The notes under the pieces were generated by a model, which did not search any database, was not told the origin of the DNA, and saw nothing but the letters and a program-made list of their open reading frames with translations. From the NCBI GenBank assembly GCA_963576725.1, contig OY755246.1, forward strand, positions 73,091,467-73,155,466: DNA of 64,000 nucleotides, written 5' to 3'. Positions 30,448 through 42,780 of this stretch are shown here, one piece after another (positions within the stretch are counted from its first letter, which is position 1; the number at the start of each line of letters is the position of its first letter). The position numbers were made by a program, and so were the translations under genes. This stretch comes from Azorinus chamasolen (lineage: Eukaryota > Mollusca > Bivalvia > Cardiida > Solecurtidae).

Positions 30448-31639
30448 AAACCAGTCTATAAGGCATCAGCTAATTGTAATGACCGTGACTAGTGTTTTTT
30501 AGAGGTTTCTCATCAGCGTCTGCAATGTTTTATTTTTGCAAACATCATTCGGTTGCACCACTGTTGGTTAAAATAAAACTCTTTCAGTCAGAAATTTTAC
30601 AACTTCAATTAAAAATTAAGCCTTCAGGACATTGAACTTCTCTTGCAAATTTCAGTGACTAAATAAAACGGCATGGACCCAGATAAGACGTTTATTTATT
30701 AAAAACAACCGACGATTAACATTCTTACTAGTGACAATCTATTATATAACAGCTTCTGATCAGTATCCAATATGTATTGTTTGTTTCTTTTTTTGTATGG
30801 TTTGTTTTTGTTAGCTGAAATTGTACAATCAAACTTTAATTGCAGAAGTAAAACGAAATATTGATAAAGATAAAGTGTTGTTTTTTTTAATTGTGATATA
30901 TGCCAAGTAGATACCACTGTTCCCTGATTGATTGGATTTCCGATTTAGCCCCTTTCTCTTAAAATTCGTGATTGCAAAATAACCAAGACCTTACTAATTA
31001 AATTCGGAGAGTACGACACAAAAGGATCTCAGCAGGGTGTGATATATGATGATAACTTATCTATAACACTGGGGGCCCATGACACAGCTAGACTGTTACA
31101 CAAACAATACTGAACGTCCATTTGAACGTTCCCTCCCTTCCCAAAAAAGTTTATAACTTTTCGATTTTATTAACCCTTCACTCTATGAATATAAATGTAA
31201 GAAATAAAGTGATCATGAATATCAATTAAAATATTTTTATAATGATATAGTAACACAGGAAATTCGGGGCATAGCAGAAACTGTGGAATCACATCTATAT
31301 TGTATCATGGGCAAACAAAGCAGATCCTGATAAGACGGTTCTGATCGGGATCTACTCTGTTTGCAAAGGTATTAATAGGCATATTATCTGTTAAAATTAT
31401 ATAATAAAGACATTTTAACATTTAAGAAGCAGTCTGAAATGTAGTCGTGTATTTCTGTCGGTTTCTTAGGTTTAGGGTAAACTTATCATTTATCTGCATT
31501 TTTTTTAAAGAAAAGTGCAAAATAAAACAAAAATAAAACTTGAAAATGCAAACAATATATTTCCACATCCTTCGTTATTCTTTTAAAAAAACATACGTGT
31601 GTAATCAAAGTAAAAACAATCAATAATGGATAACAAAAC
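30448..31639. repeat. Local direct duplication, copy B
   Basis: Partner of 27178-28304. It ends where the LTR element at 31640 begins; copy A ends where the 28305 element begins. Includes a MITE at 31170-31394 (TTAACCCTTCACTC ... TTAA). Confidence 0.75.
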
Positions 31640-31908
31640 TGTAACAAATGACCAGAGACATACTGTAATGTATTCTGCTTAGAAACTGAAACAGACTATA
31701 GATACCTTTACTACCCTAATCCTCTGTGATAGTAGCCTACCTTATCAGTTGTGTATTAGATCTCATACTGAGAGTACCATTAAAGTAGTAGTAGAACTCA
31801 CACGTTTGTGTACTTATTTATTTGTCACTTGACAATACTCACTTCAGTTGATACTTATAACTATTACTACTACTACCACTACAAACATAAAACATAAAGA
31901 ATATTACA
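31640..31908 (+). repeat. 5' LTR of the decayed element
   Basis: TGTAAC to ATTACA, with a CTA/TAC triplet run near 31862-31880. Confidence 0.8.
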
Positions 31909-31919
31909 TGGTGTCAGAA
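31909..31919 (+). promoter_or_regulatory. Primer-binding site, tRNA-Leu type
   Basis: TGGTGTCAGAA directly after the LTR is complementary to the 3' end of animal tRNA-Leu, the primer type of Steamer-like elements. The match fails after 11 nt. Confidence 0.7.
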
Positions 31920-31969
31920 TTTTAGGACTTAAGTTTCTTTGGACAATATAATAAGAGCACACTTTAACA

Positions 31970-32740
31970 ATGGAACTTGCTGGAATGAAACCACCTGAAA
32001 TGGACTGGAACCATACAAACCTTCCAGAGGCATGGGAGAAATTCCAGAGACATGTGAAATTAATCTACGACGGTCCTTTCAAAAAGAAGTCAGATGAAGA
32101 GAAAATCTCATATATATATTACTTTTGTGGATTGGAGATAGAGGAAGAGACGTTCATGCCACATGGACATTGACTGAGGAAGAGAGGAAAGTGCTTAACA
32201 TCCATTTTGAGAAATTTAAAGAGCACGTACAGCCAACATTGAACCCGATTTTCGCTCGTTACAAATTCAACAATGAAATCCAAGGGACTGACACAATAGA
32301 TGCGTTTGTGACCAGACTTAAACTATCCGCCAAAGACTGTGATTTCTCAGAAACGGAGAAAAACAAATTAATCAGAGACAGAATCGTTTTCGGGACTAGT
32401 TCTTCGAAAGTCAGCGAAAAGCTGATTAACATTGGCAAAGATTTGACGCTAGAAAAGGCTATACAGACGGCACAGGCATACGAGTACAGTCAGGAGCAAC
32501 TCAAATCCATGGGGAAGGATGTGGATTTCTGCAGAGCCGGACCTACCCAGAGTCAACAGGAGCACAGGACCACAATGAGCCAGCGACGACATTCCATGGC
32601 TAAGACGAAACCCAGAGGGAAGCAAGTGGGCAAGAACAATATAAACAATGTGGAAATTGCATGAGAAGCCACAAAATTGGACAGTGTCCAGCGAAAGGCA
32701 AACAATGTTACAATTGTGACAAACTCTACCATTTTTCTAG
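31970..32740 (+). pseudogene. gag: Gag of the decayed LTR element
   Basis: Starts at ATG 31970 (67-aa frame), shifts frame within the TATATATA run near 32108-32117, continues as the 179-aa frame to 32664, and shifts again near 32630-32645 into the frame of the next entry. The middle has capsid-like helices (TLTEEERK, FARYKF, TIDAFVTRLK). Two zinc knuckles follow: a C-x2-C-x3-H-x4-C motif at about 32652-32690 and QCYNCDKLYHFSSC (C-x2-C-x4-H-x4-C). Two indels make it non-functional as one protein. Confidence 0.8.
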
Positions 32741-33692
32741 CTGCTGTAGGGCTAGAAATTCTAAAAACAATGTGAACTGTATTAGTGATGATGATTGTGA
32801 ATTTGTAGACAAAGTTCAGGGATTTAACATTGACACGGTAAGCACTTTATCTACAGATCGTGCCCTTGTACCCTTGTCCCTTGGCCCAATGAAAATTCCA
32901 ATCAAATTCAAAATTGACACTGGTAGCTCAGCGAACATAATTCCGCTGAAGCATTTTAGATCTCTCAAGATTAAAGACCCTTTACTCCCTCCAGCTGCAA
33001 AATTGACGTCATATACGGGAAATGACATACCTGTGCTAGGTCAGATAAGTCTGCAATGTAGGTACAAAGACAAGTCAGTCACGACATTATTTCAAGTAGT
33101 AGACACTTATGCAAGTCCACTTGTTAGCATTGAGACATCAGTCAAGCTAGGACTGATACAGCTGACATACACAATAGACAGTTGCTATGACAAACAGACT
33201 GTTATGCAACAGTACCATGAATTGTTTGAAGGTACTGGGGTTCTTCCGGGAACAGCAAAGTTGCACCTTAAACCGGATGCTACACCTGTAGCAAACCCAC
33301 CCAGACGAGTGCCTTAAGCATTGAAAGTCCGACTTAAGGATGAGCTTCAGCGTATGAAAGACTGTGACATAATCACAAAAGTGGACGAACCGACAGACTG
33401 GGTGAACTCTCTTGTAGTAATAGAGAAACCCAAAACTGGTCAATTACGACTATGTCTAGATCCAAAAGCCTTGAATCAATGCATACGACGACCGCACTAC
33501 CCAATGCCAACGCTTGACGACGTGACGTCACAGCTAGCAGGTGCGAAATATTTCAGTATATTAGACATTACACATGCATACTGGAGTATCAAACTAGACG
33601 AGGAATCCTCTTACTTGACTACATTCAGCACGCCATTTGGTAGATACCGGTTCTTACGACTGCCATTTGGTAAATCTTCAATGGAAAAGTAG
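32661..33692 (+). pseudogene. pol: Protease and N-terminal RT of the decayed element
   Basis: One frame broken by a TAA at 33315-33317 (218 aa before it, 123 aa after it). Protease shows IDTGSSANII. RT shows LCLDPKALNQ, FSILDITHAYW with the first catalytic Asp, and FGRYRFLRLPFG. The frame ends at 33692 because unrelated sequence interrupts it. Confidence 0.85.
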
Positions 33693-33944
33693 TAAAGTCA
33701 AGCAGGCAAAGCCACATGCAAGACGCAACCACCACCAAAACACCGATAGACAGCATGACACACACACACACACACACAACCACACACCCAAACGCACACG
33801 CACACACACACACACACACACACACGAAATGAACACAGAAAACACCAAAAGACACACAAGAAACAGGGACAAACGTTCCACAACATGAACAAACCACAAG
33901 CACAAAGACGCAAGGCAAACAAAAGGAAGGGTGACAAAGTCAAG
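33682..33944. mobile_element. CA-rich insert splitting the RT
   Basis: RT sequence stops after the LPFG motif and resumes at about 33942 (gatatctttcaaagg). The ~260 bp between carry a (CA)n run (33761-33825) with interruptions. 'aaagtcaag' occurs at 33694-33702 and again at 33936-33944 and may be the target duplication. Six-frame ORFs here are just the repeat. Confidence 0.65.
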
Positions 33945-34285
33945 ATATCTTTCAAAGGAAAGTAAATGAATCTTTTGAAGGGTTGAGTGGCGTTTCCGCC
34001 ATTGTTGATGACATTTTGATATTTGGATGTTCACGGCAAGAGCATGACGAATGCTTGCGCAACGTTTTAGAACGTGCACGTGCAAAAGGTGTGCGTTTCA
34101 ATCCAAATAAATGCATCATAGGTGTCAAAGAGGTACCGTTTTTCGGTTATTTGATCACAGACGACGGCTTAAAAGCAGACCCAAGCAAAGTCCAAGCCAT
34201 AGTTGACATTGACATCCCAGATAGCCAGAAAACTTCCTGGGAATGGTCAATTACTTGTGCAAATTCGCGCCAAATCTCTCAGAGA
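33945..34285 (+). pseudogene. pol: RT palm and thumb remnant after the insert
   Basis: Contains VDDILIFG, the second catalytic motif, then FNPNKC and FFGYLITDDGLKADP, typical of gypsy RT. A frameshift near 34228 puts the last ~18 codons, up to the LTR junction, in another frame. The sequence then jumps directly into LTR sequence at 34286. Confidence 0.85.
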
Positions 34286-34380
34286 TTATTTATTTGTCAC
34301 TTGACAATACTCACTTGAGTTGATACTTATAACTATTACTACTACTACCACTACAAACATAAAACATAAAGAATATTACA
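34286..34380 (+). repeat. Partial 3' LTR of the decayed element
   Basis: Matches the last 95 bp of the 5' LTR with one clear difference (cttgag versus cttcag). RT sequence joins it directly, marking an internal deletion. Confidence 0.85.
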
Positions 34381-34501
34381 CATACATGTATGTATGAAAG
34401 GACCTACGCCCATTAAACCGACGAAGCGTTAGAAACCCTATTTGTTTAATTTTCTCTGGAATGAAACTTTAGTAGCTACCATTTTTATTAATGGGCCCTT
34501 T

Positions 34502-36665
34502 TTAGGGTTTCGGCTTTTGCCGAAATCCTTATAAAATGGATTGCCACTCAAACTATGGCGGAAAACCCTATTGCACGAGCGCTACCTAGCGGGAATCCCC
34601 CTAAGAGAATACGCGCATGTGCAGTGCTTGGCTTACAATCCGGTTCCGGAATCTTACAAAATATTTATAATGAAATATGGAAGGTGGATCCATTAGCAAA
34701 CAGAGCAGACCCTGAATCTATGGGAGCGAGCTGTCTGATCTGGGTCGAATCTATTTGCAGATGCATGAAAACAAGTTTATATGGGGAAATTAAGGGTTAA
34801 ATAGACTTCTTCTGTTCTTTACGTCCTTTACAGTATAAAGGTTACATCACTGGTGGTCAGTAGGGCAGGGCAACTGTTACATCATGCTAAAATCTCTAGA
34901 GGTCATACGCTTAACTCTTTGCACGCTAGCGGCGAAACTGTGATTACCTATGCAAACAGTTTGGATCCAGATGAGAGGCCACATAATTCTGCGTCTCATC
35001 AGGATCCTAACTGTTTGTCATCTTGATAATATTTTTGCATAAAATGAAAGAAAATTTATTGAAGAATTGAAGCAGACGTCAATTGTTGCAAACGAAACAT
35101 CACTCAGCATTATAAGGATTAAGCAAGCTGTAGAGATCTGTAATATCGTCTGCTTCAGGTTTGTCATCATTTGAATTTCTAAAAGATCAGTTTTAGGCAT
35201 TTTGACCTAAGGCAAAATTGTCACAAGTTGTAAACAGTTTAGATTTTGGTCAGACAGTTACCTGGTATTAGATCTGAATCCAAACAGGGTGTCCCACTTT
35301 GCCAGCCTTTATTGTTTAAGTAGCTTGGATGGTAGTATTAACAATTACTATTAAAAGGAAACAAGGGTTTTTGTATCCTTTATATTATTAAAAAATCATT
35401 AAAAGGAAAAAAGGAGAAAGGCAAACAAAATGAGAAAAAGCACTTTCTTATCTTTTAATTTATATACATTTCATCATTTATTGATTTACGTGTCAGGCTT
35501 ATAGTATCTTATAGTGTCTTATAGTATCTTATAGTAATGTATGTAATTTATTTCTAATTCATATCATTTATTTCTATGACGCCGGCTACTGATCAGGGTC
35601 TGTAGTGTTTACTACAGCACTAACTGTAATTTGCATGTATGACTATAATTTATTTTTAATTATATCATTTATTGATATACTTGTTACATGTATGATGCTG
35701 CAAATAGCAAAGACCCTGGCCAGTTGTGATAACTGATCGGGGTATGTATTGTTTGCAGCACAGACTCACAAATTGACCCTGAACAGACTCACAGTCGCAG
35801 TCTCCTCAGGAAGAAGTAAGAAAATACAACACAATCACACAAAAAGACAAGGTATAGGCATGGATAAACTATTAAGGGTCTTTTCTGTTTGCAAAAGCAC
35901 AGAAAGGCTTATTTTGCTCAGACAAACCCTGAAATCGTCTTCACTATATAATATAAAGTGAAACAATATTATGTGTCTAACAACCCATATACCAATGGGA
36001 GGTTTTACTTCAAATTTTCACCCATGATAAGCTGTCAACCTTAATGTGAAGAGTTTCTTAAAGAATGTAATTATTGCTCTGACCATTTTACCAGAGTTAT
36101 GGGACTCTGAAATTTTCTTCACTGTATAACACATAGTCAAAAGTGCTTGATATAGAGACACTATTGTTAGGGGGAGTGGTGCATCAGAAACAATTTTCTA
36201 GTTAATTTTATTTTCCCTGTTGTATCCTGCCATGCTAAGTTGAAATATATTTGTTACTTTATAATTTGTCATATTGTTAATATCACCCCACAGTATATTT
36301 GGCAATTATTGTGTAGGGTATTTAGAATCATAAGGAATATGTCTAAAATTGGTGGAAGTGTATATGTGGATAAGTGAATGATGCTTGCTAATTACTGTTA
36401 TGGTCCACCAGATAGTAGCAGAAGTATGACCCTTACTTCAAATAATGCAGTGATGGCTCTATACTACATTAAACATCAATTTTGGCTCTATTGGCACACA
36501 GTGGCAAGTTGAGCTATTGGACTCGCACTGTGTGTGACATGTTCATAAAAAAATCTTTAAATGTCTTCCAAACTACTGACATGGTTTTCAGAAAAATCCA
36601 CAGCAAACAATCAATATAATAAATATATATTATGTCCGAAACCTTCAGTACTGTCAGTACTTTGA
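34502..36665 (-). mobile_element. Helitron-like non-autonomous element, copy 1
   Basis: Read minus it starts TCAAAGTACTGACAGTACTG (small palindrome) and ends with hairpin TTTCGGC..GCCGAAA followed by CCCTAA (CTRR). GGTTTCGG about 22 nt in from the 5' end pairs with CCGAAACC near the 3' end, an asymmetric inverted repeat as in Helentron-type elements. Target is A|A. No Rep/helicase ORF. Copy 2 at 46309-48505 is full length and inverted. Confidence 0.65.
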
Positions 36666-37811
36666 TTAGTTTTCCCTACCGTTTTGAAATTTTACCATGG
36701 CAATTTTTCTAGTGACCGATATTTTCCTCCCTGTGGGAGATTATCTGTTAGTTCTCTTACACAGACAGACCACCTTTAGCACGCTGTCATTCTGTGATAC
36801 ACGCTTGGCCTATTTTGGTATGGACCAATCAGGGTAATCCCAAGCGGAGAACACCCGAATTGCGTAATCACGAGTTGGTTCCGGTTTTCGCTCTATACTT
36901 GAGTTTAGCAAATAAATTGTTCAGGAACCAGTCGTGACAAAATGCAAATTGCTACGTTGTCCACAAATACCACATGTGGCACCTAGATTACTCAAGCGTG
37001 GAGACAATGTCGCAAAACGAGGGGGCCGGGGTGACGTATCAAGACGCTAAGCAGTATGCACTTCGACCGATAAGCGTTTTACTGTATTGATCAACTAGTA
37101 ATGAAAGAATAACTCCGAACATTCCGAATGATAAAAAAAGTATGAATGATTCGTCCCCAGACCGAGGTTTGTTAACGTTTTTCTTGGATTTTTTTTGTAA
37201 CTTGAGATTGGGAATTGTCCTAAAAAATAGGTGAAAAACACACCTTTTGCCATTGGGAATATAGCCAAATAAAAAATCCCTGAAACTGTTATTGTAAAAT
37301 AAGATAAAATGGAATATCGTTTTCATTGTACATGTACATGTATACATAAATCTGTTATAACCAGGTGAGCAATTAAGGGCCATCATGGTCCTCTTGTTAA
37401 ACTGTTACATTTTATGTTTGTAGTTTTGATCAGGGTTGTTTTCACATTTAGAAGAAAGAACTAGTGTGATGCTATGGTTAGTTGAGTGTATATTTACTTG
37501 GATATTTTGCTTTTTTATATAATTTGGTGATGTTCAGAAAAAAACACACAAAATAATCTATGTATTTGCATTTCAGTTATTTATACTTACAGAAAATCTT
37601 TTTTTCTTCCTTTACCCAATCTTGAAAATTATAGTTTTTAGCCATATTGCATAAAATCAATTAATTTTGAAAATTCAACAGGATTTTCATTGTGATCAAT
37701 GAATAAAAGAATGGTCATTTTCTTTTAAAAGTAAATATATTTATATAGACAACTGATATACATGTACTTATGTTTCATATTTTAATAAATAAATGGAGAT
37801 GATTTTCAAAA
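36666..37811. other. Noncoding, with one stray element end
   Basis: 37363-37400 (ccaggtgagc ... gggccatcatggtcctcttg) is the hairpin end of a reversed AGGGCC/GGTGAGC element. Nothing else recognised. Confidence 0.45.
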
Positions 37812-38187
37812 CAAGAGGGCCATTGGCCCTATATCGCTCACCTGAGTTACAGTAATATATTGACATGTTAATTTTTCAGTGGACAACATTTCTAGCAGAT
37901 GAAAGAAGCTTAGTGCACTGCTTTCACCCTTTCACTGCTGAATAAACTTGAACTGGATTCAGATCTAATACCAAGTGACTGGTTGACCAAGATCTAAACT
38001 GTTTACAACTTGTGCCATTTTTGCCTTAGCTCAAAATGCCTAAAACTGGTCTTTGAGAAATTCAAATGACGTCAATAAAGCTATGCAATTATACCTTGAT
38101 CCAGGACTATAGGCAAATAAAGTGCTAGGCGGTACATAATGCCAGTTTTTGTGTGAAATGACCAATAAAAATACCTTTAAAAATCTT

Positions 38188-38582
38188 TTAACCCTTTCCC
38201 TCATATAAAGCTGTTTTTACGCATTAGCAAACAGAGTAGACCCATATCAGATGACTCCTACGGAAGCTGTCTGATCTGGGTCTTCTCTGTTTCTTTTGAC
38301 ACAATATAGATCTGATTCTACAGTTTTTGTCAAAGCAAAAACTTCTCTTCACAGACATAATGTGTTTTACGCATTAAAAATAAGAGTAGACTAGATCAGA
38401 CGGCTGCTACAGAAGCTGTCTGATCAGGGTCTGCTCTGTTTGCATTTGACAATATATAGATTTGATTTTACAGTTTTTATCAAAGCTAAAACTTCTCTTT
38501 ATGGAAATACCAATTTTTTACGCATTAGCAAACAGAGTAGTCCCAGATCAATTTTTGTCAAAGCAAACAGGTAAAGGGTTAA
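38188..38582. mobile_element. piggyBac-like MITE with triplicated core
   Basis: TTAACCCTTTCCCTCATATA at the left and GGTAAAGGGTTAA at the right. The segment 'cgcattagcaaacagagtag ... gtttttgtcaaagc' occurs about three times inside, the last truncated. Confidence 0.65.
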
Positions 38583-38781
38583 TAGGTGTTTAGAAATAAT
38601 TCTAGCTCTAGGTGTGAATATCTGATGAGAAGTCAATTAAACGGGTCATTAGTTTTTTTAACAATTGAAATTGAGAAGAGTTACTCATTTTTTGAGTAAC
38701 ATTGATTATTGATTGACAACAATTTGATTAACTTAAGACATTATTTGTTTTAAAAATCAAATTAATATAAATACAACAAGA

Positions 38782-39195
38782 TGTGTTTGTGAAACACTAT
38801 GCCCCCTCATATATTTGACCTCTGACCTTGACCTCTGACCTTGACCTTGACATGTCACCCCTCAAAATGTGCAGCCTCATGAGATACACAAGCATGCCAA
38901 ATATCAAGTCTCTATCTCTACTGGTCCAAAAGTTATGGCCAATGTTAAAGTCGGCGATTTGACCCATATATTTGACCTCTGACCTTGAAGGATGACCTTG
39001 ACCTTGACACGTCACCCCTCGAAATGTGCGGCTTCATGAGATACATATGTATGCCAAATATCAAGTCTCTATCTATACTGGCTCAAAAGTTATGACCAAT
39101 GTTAAAGTTGCTGACAAACAAACAGACAAACAGACAAACAGACAGACAGGGGAAAAATAATATGCCCCCCGACTATCGTCTATGGGGGCATAATT
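38782..39195. mobile_element. TATGCCCCC-ended element with two ~165-bp units
   Basis: Left 'gaaacactatgccccctcat', right 'gtctatgggggcataatta'. Two direct units (38805-38970 and 38970-39120) share 'atatttgacctctgacct', 'tgtcacccctc' and 'ccaaatatcaagtctctatc'. A CAGACAAA tract precedes the right end. Confidence 0.65.
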
Positions 39196-39598
39196 AGTAG
39201 CAAGGAGAAAAGACTTTATTAAACACCTAAATTTCAACTAAATGCAATTAATGAAGACTCGCATAATAAAATTTATTAAAATAAATGATCATAATGAAAC
39301 TATTTTTTTTCCAATCACATAAATTAACTGCAGAAACAAACATAACATTGTGCAAAGACCTATGTTAACGGTTTATTCCAATGTCTCCCACATTTTGGTT
39401 GACAAAATTCCAATAAGTCCCATAGTTTGTTTGAACTGGCCTACCTATAGAAAGAGAACACATATATGCAGGAAACTGATAATTACTTAATTTATCCCAT
39501 TCCCACTTAGGCTATTTTTAGACTTAACCTCTTTGATCAAATCTACCAAAAAGGAGCATTAACTAGAGACAAGGAAATTTTCAGAATTGTGTAGTTTT

Positions 39599-39639
39599 GA
39601 AACCATTGTGATAAAGCTCTATTTATCACAATGGTTTCA
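39599..39639. repeat. Palindrome family copy 3, centre deleted
   Basis: gaaaccattgtgataaa and its complement around 'gctcta'. Same outer arms as 28584-28649 but without the ATTTGCTCC centre. Confidence 0.7.
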
Positions 39640-40599
39640 TAAAGTGACTTTTACAGAAGCGTCAAAAGGCGTCAATATGCGGGAATGGGTTATTGACTCA
39701 AACAAGATGATGGAAAAAGTTGAGGGTTGAATGTAATTAAAGTATTACATGTAATTAAGTCAGATTGCTTAATTAATAGACACTTAGTATTGTTTGTAAT
39801 TGTATAAATCACATAATCAAAGTCATATTAAAACATTGTCTTTGATGCAATCGAAAAAATAAATTCCATTAAAGTCCGTCTGATCTTGGTCTACTCTGGT
39901 AAACTTTGCAAATGCGTGAACACACGTTTATTAACTGTTTCCAGCAGTTTAGATCCTAAAGTCTGTTTGATCTTGATGAGATGTTGAGTTATGTTATGAA
40001 GGAAAGAAACATATCTATTAAATTCCGTTAAATTCCATCTGATCTTGGTCTACTCTGTTTGCAAATGCATGAAAACACGTTTCTATGAAGGAAAGGGTTA
40101 AATTATGACTGTTTCCAGCAGTTTAGATCCCGATGAGATGCTGAGTGAAAGGTTTCAATACATATATACACGAAATCCTGAACAGTTTGATGTTTTTCAC
40201 ATTGCTAACAGTTTGGCTCCAGATCAGTCACTGCATAATGTGGTGTCTGATTTGGATTCAAACTGTTTGTTATGTATTTAATTTAAGAAATACCTAATAT
40301 TTTCCTAAATATATAATATTCTAAATATGGTAACTAGCATAATACCTATTTTTTCCTAAAATGACTATTTTTTAGTTAATTAAAAGTATTAAAATGAATA
40401 TATTGTTGGTATTATCTAATTTAAGAAGTACATGTACCTAATATTTTCCTAAATATTTAACTCTTTGCACATAATGTGGCGTCTCATGATTCTCATCATG
40501 TCATCTTGATTACCTAAGTAAACAGTTTGGATGCAGATGATAATACAGCGTCTCATCAGGATCCAAACTGTTTGTCATCTTGATCATATTTTTGCAAAG

Positions 40600-40710
40600 A
40601 AATTACGGTTTATTCCCATTTCGTCTACTTCCCATTTCGTCTACTGTAATTCATTCTCATTTCATCTACTCTAAAATGTTACCGTGTTTCCATTTCATCT
40701 ACTGTTATAA
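40600..40710. repeat. Degenerate array of CCCATTTCGTCTACT words
   Basis: cccatttcgtctact occurs twice, followed by ctcatttcatctact and tccatttcatctact, then decays. Confidence 0.55.
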
Positions 40711-41282
40711 TTAAGTTATAATTACTCAGTTATTTTCAGTAATATCATACAAGATTCAGACATTTTAGGACTTTTTAATGTGTTGTCATCAAATTTTATA
40801 TATAAAAAAAGTTATATTTAAGATCCTTTTTTGGGCAGCAGACTTAATCCACAGTAGTAATTTTGACACCTATCATTGTTAGGGGGGCAAATGCATAATC
40901 ATGTTTTCTTAAGAATTACCATGACTGATATAAATTGGGCCATTGCATAATCATGTTTTCACAGTTTTCTTAAACATAACCATGACTTACATCAGTTGGG
41001 TTTGGACCCAGATCAAAAGTTTAGATGATGATCATTTTCCTTGATTGGCTGAATGGGTGTTACTCTTAGCTAAGGATTTCCAATATCTCCCACATCTAAT
41101 TTGAGAGACATTGGAAGACACCATCTAGCTGTTCACTCACACTACACACTATGGGGTTAATGGGTCAACATCCCTTTCAAAATGCCTTTAATGTTTCGTT
41201 TGCAACAAAAAGTTGTTGTCATCTGCTTCAATTCTTAAAATAAACTTACTTTCATTTTTTTGCAAAAATATGGTTAAGATGA

Positions 41283-41349
41283 CAAACAGTTTGGATCCTG
41301 ATGAGACGCCGCATTATGCGACCTCTCATCTGGATCCAAACTGTTTGCA
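41283..41349. repeat. Hairpin of CAAACAGTTTGGATCC type
   Basis: caaacagtttggatcc and its complement flank 'gatgagacgccgcattatgcgacctctcat'. Other copies: 34946-35025, 40520-40582, 47992-48058. Confidence 0.7.
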
Positions 41350-41675
41350 TAGGTAATCACAGTTTCACCACTAGCGTGCAAAGAGTTAAGAGTCATGCAT
41401 TGACCTGGAGAGATTTTACTTCCCAGAGCTGTAACCTTTAACTGTAGTTTCTGATCTGAAGAATTTAACTTAATTTCCCTCATATAAACTTGTTTTCATG
41501 CATCTGCAAACAGAGTAGACCCAGATAAGGTAGCTCCTATAGGATCAGGGTCTGCTCTTTGCTAATGGAATTTGATAGATCTGTTTCTATGCCTTCTAAA
41601 ACAGCTACACTTGTCCACCTTCCACATTTTATTATAAATAGTTATGAATAGAATCACTATTCTGGAGGTACTAGA

Positions 41676-41737
41676 ACTCCAATGCAGTTATCTCCCTTTG
41701 TCCCTTATGGCTATGCTGATGGGACAAGGGAAATAAC
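41676..41737. repeat. Hairpin of CAGTTATCTCCCTTTGTCCC type
   Basis: Arms of about 20 bp with near-perfect pairing across a 16-nt loop. Confidence 0.6.
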
Positions 41738-42299
41738 TGTGAGGAAATTGCTAAGGGGAACTCTTTAACTGTTACAGCTTCTGATGTTTAGTATAAAACC
41801 CCAGGGTGAGACCATTTTTGGCCCAGGGGTCATTATTTGAACATACTTGGTAGTGGTATATTAGGTGATGCTTCATATCAAATATCTTAGCTCTAGATTA
41901 TGTGGTTTCAGACAAAAAGATTTTTAAAGGTTTCCCTATATAAGTCTATGTAAAAACTACAAGCCCCAGGGAAGGGCCATTTTTGGCCCGGGGGTCATCA
42001 TTTGAACAAACTTGGTAAAGGACCATTATATGATGCTATATACCAAATATCAAAGCTCTAGAAATTGTGGTTTCAGAGAAGTCATTTGAAATAAAAGTGA
42101 ACGGACAGACAGACGGACGGACGGACGGACGAACAGACGGACGACGGACGACAGGCGGTCACAATAGCTCACATTGAGCCTTTGGCTCAGGTGAGCTAAA
42201 AACTGTTTCCTTTATTACTTTTAATTGTGTTCTTGCCAATCTTGGTAGATCAACATGCATGTCCTTAAATAAAGACATAAGCAGATGTTAGTTCTGAGA

Positions 42300-42780
42300 T
42301 GAATAATGCCGAGTCTGTTCATAGCATTTTTTAAAATCATTATCAAATGTCTGTCTGTTTGTCAAAGGCAAAACCTTAATCATATGTCTGTCTGCCTGTC
42401 TGTCAATGGCAAAAATCTTTAGTCATGATCACATATATTCTGAAAAAGGGTGATCCTTCGAAAGCAAAAGTAGAAATGCAAAAAGAGAAAATTGCAGACT
42501 CGGTTTTATTGAGTCTGTTCATGAGTAGTAATTAAAAGTGCAACACTACTCACGCCCCCTAGCACCGGCTAGTCTGTCTGTCAATGGCCAAAAAACTTTA
42601 ACCAAGATCACGTCTGTCAATGGAAAAAAGGCATGATCACATGTCCGTCTGTCTGTCTGTCTGTCAATGGCAAAAGCCTTGATCACAACTTTTGTGTTAG
42701 GGTGATTTGTACGAAGTCCATACATTGAAACATTGGTGATCATTCATCATGTATTCAGTCTATGCACTGAAACCCAGGTG
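42300..42780. repeat. GTCTGTCTGTCAATGGCAAAA repeat region
   Basis: The phrase recurs at least six times with variable spacing, alternating with 'gatcacatgtc'. No coding potential. Confidence 0.6.

Larger units (their letters stand above)
31640..34380 (+). mobile_element. Decayed mag/Steamer-like Ty3/gypsy LTR retrotransposon
   Basis: 269-bp 5' LTR, primer site, gag, protease and partial RT, then only the last 95 bp of the 3' LTR. RNase H, integrase and most of the 3' LTR are deleted. LTR ends TGTAA...TTACA form an inverted pair. At 2.7 kb it is about half the usual length. No target duplication is visible, fitting the rearranged 3' end. The retained LTR segments (31814-31908 and 34286-34380) differ at about one base. 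Confidence 0.88.
37915..41490. repeat. Diverged, split copy of the Helitron-like element interior
   Basis: 37915-38062 resembles 47700-47840, and 41170-41490 resembles 47890-48250, in the same orientation. The ~3.1 kb between holds other repeats. Neither terminus is present. Confidence 0.55.
37812..42197. mobile_element. Ends of an AGGGCC-hairpin / GGTGAGC element around nested repeats
   Basis: Left end 'caagagggccattggccc' then GCTCACC; right end 'agcctttggctcaggtgagc' after a GACGGACGG tract at 42100-42150. At 4.4 kb it is much longer than the other copies, and much of the middle is made of other elements. Whether both ends belong to one insertion is uncertain. Confidence 0.4.

Noticed and set aside
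33739..33918. Cys/Val- and His/Thr-rich ORFs on both strands
   Set aside because: They are translations of the CA/GT run.
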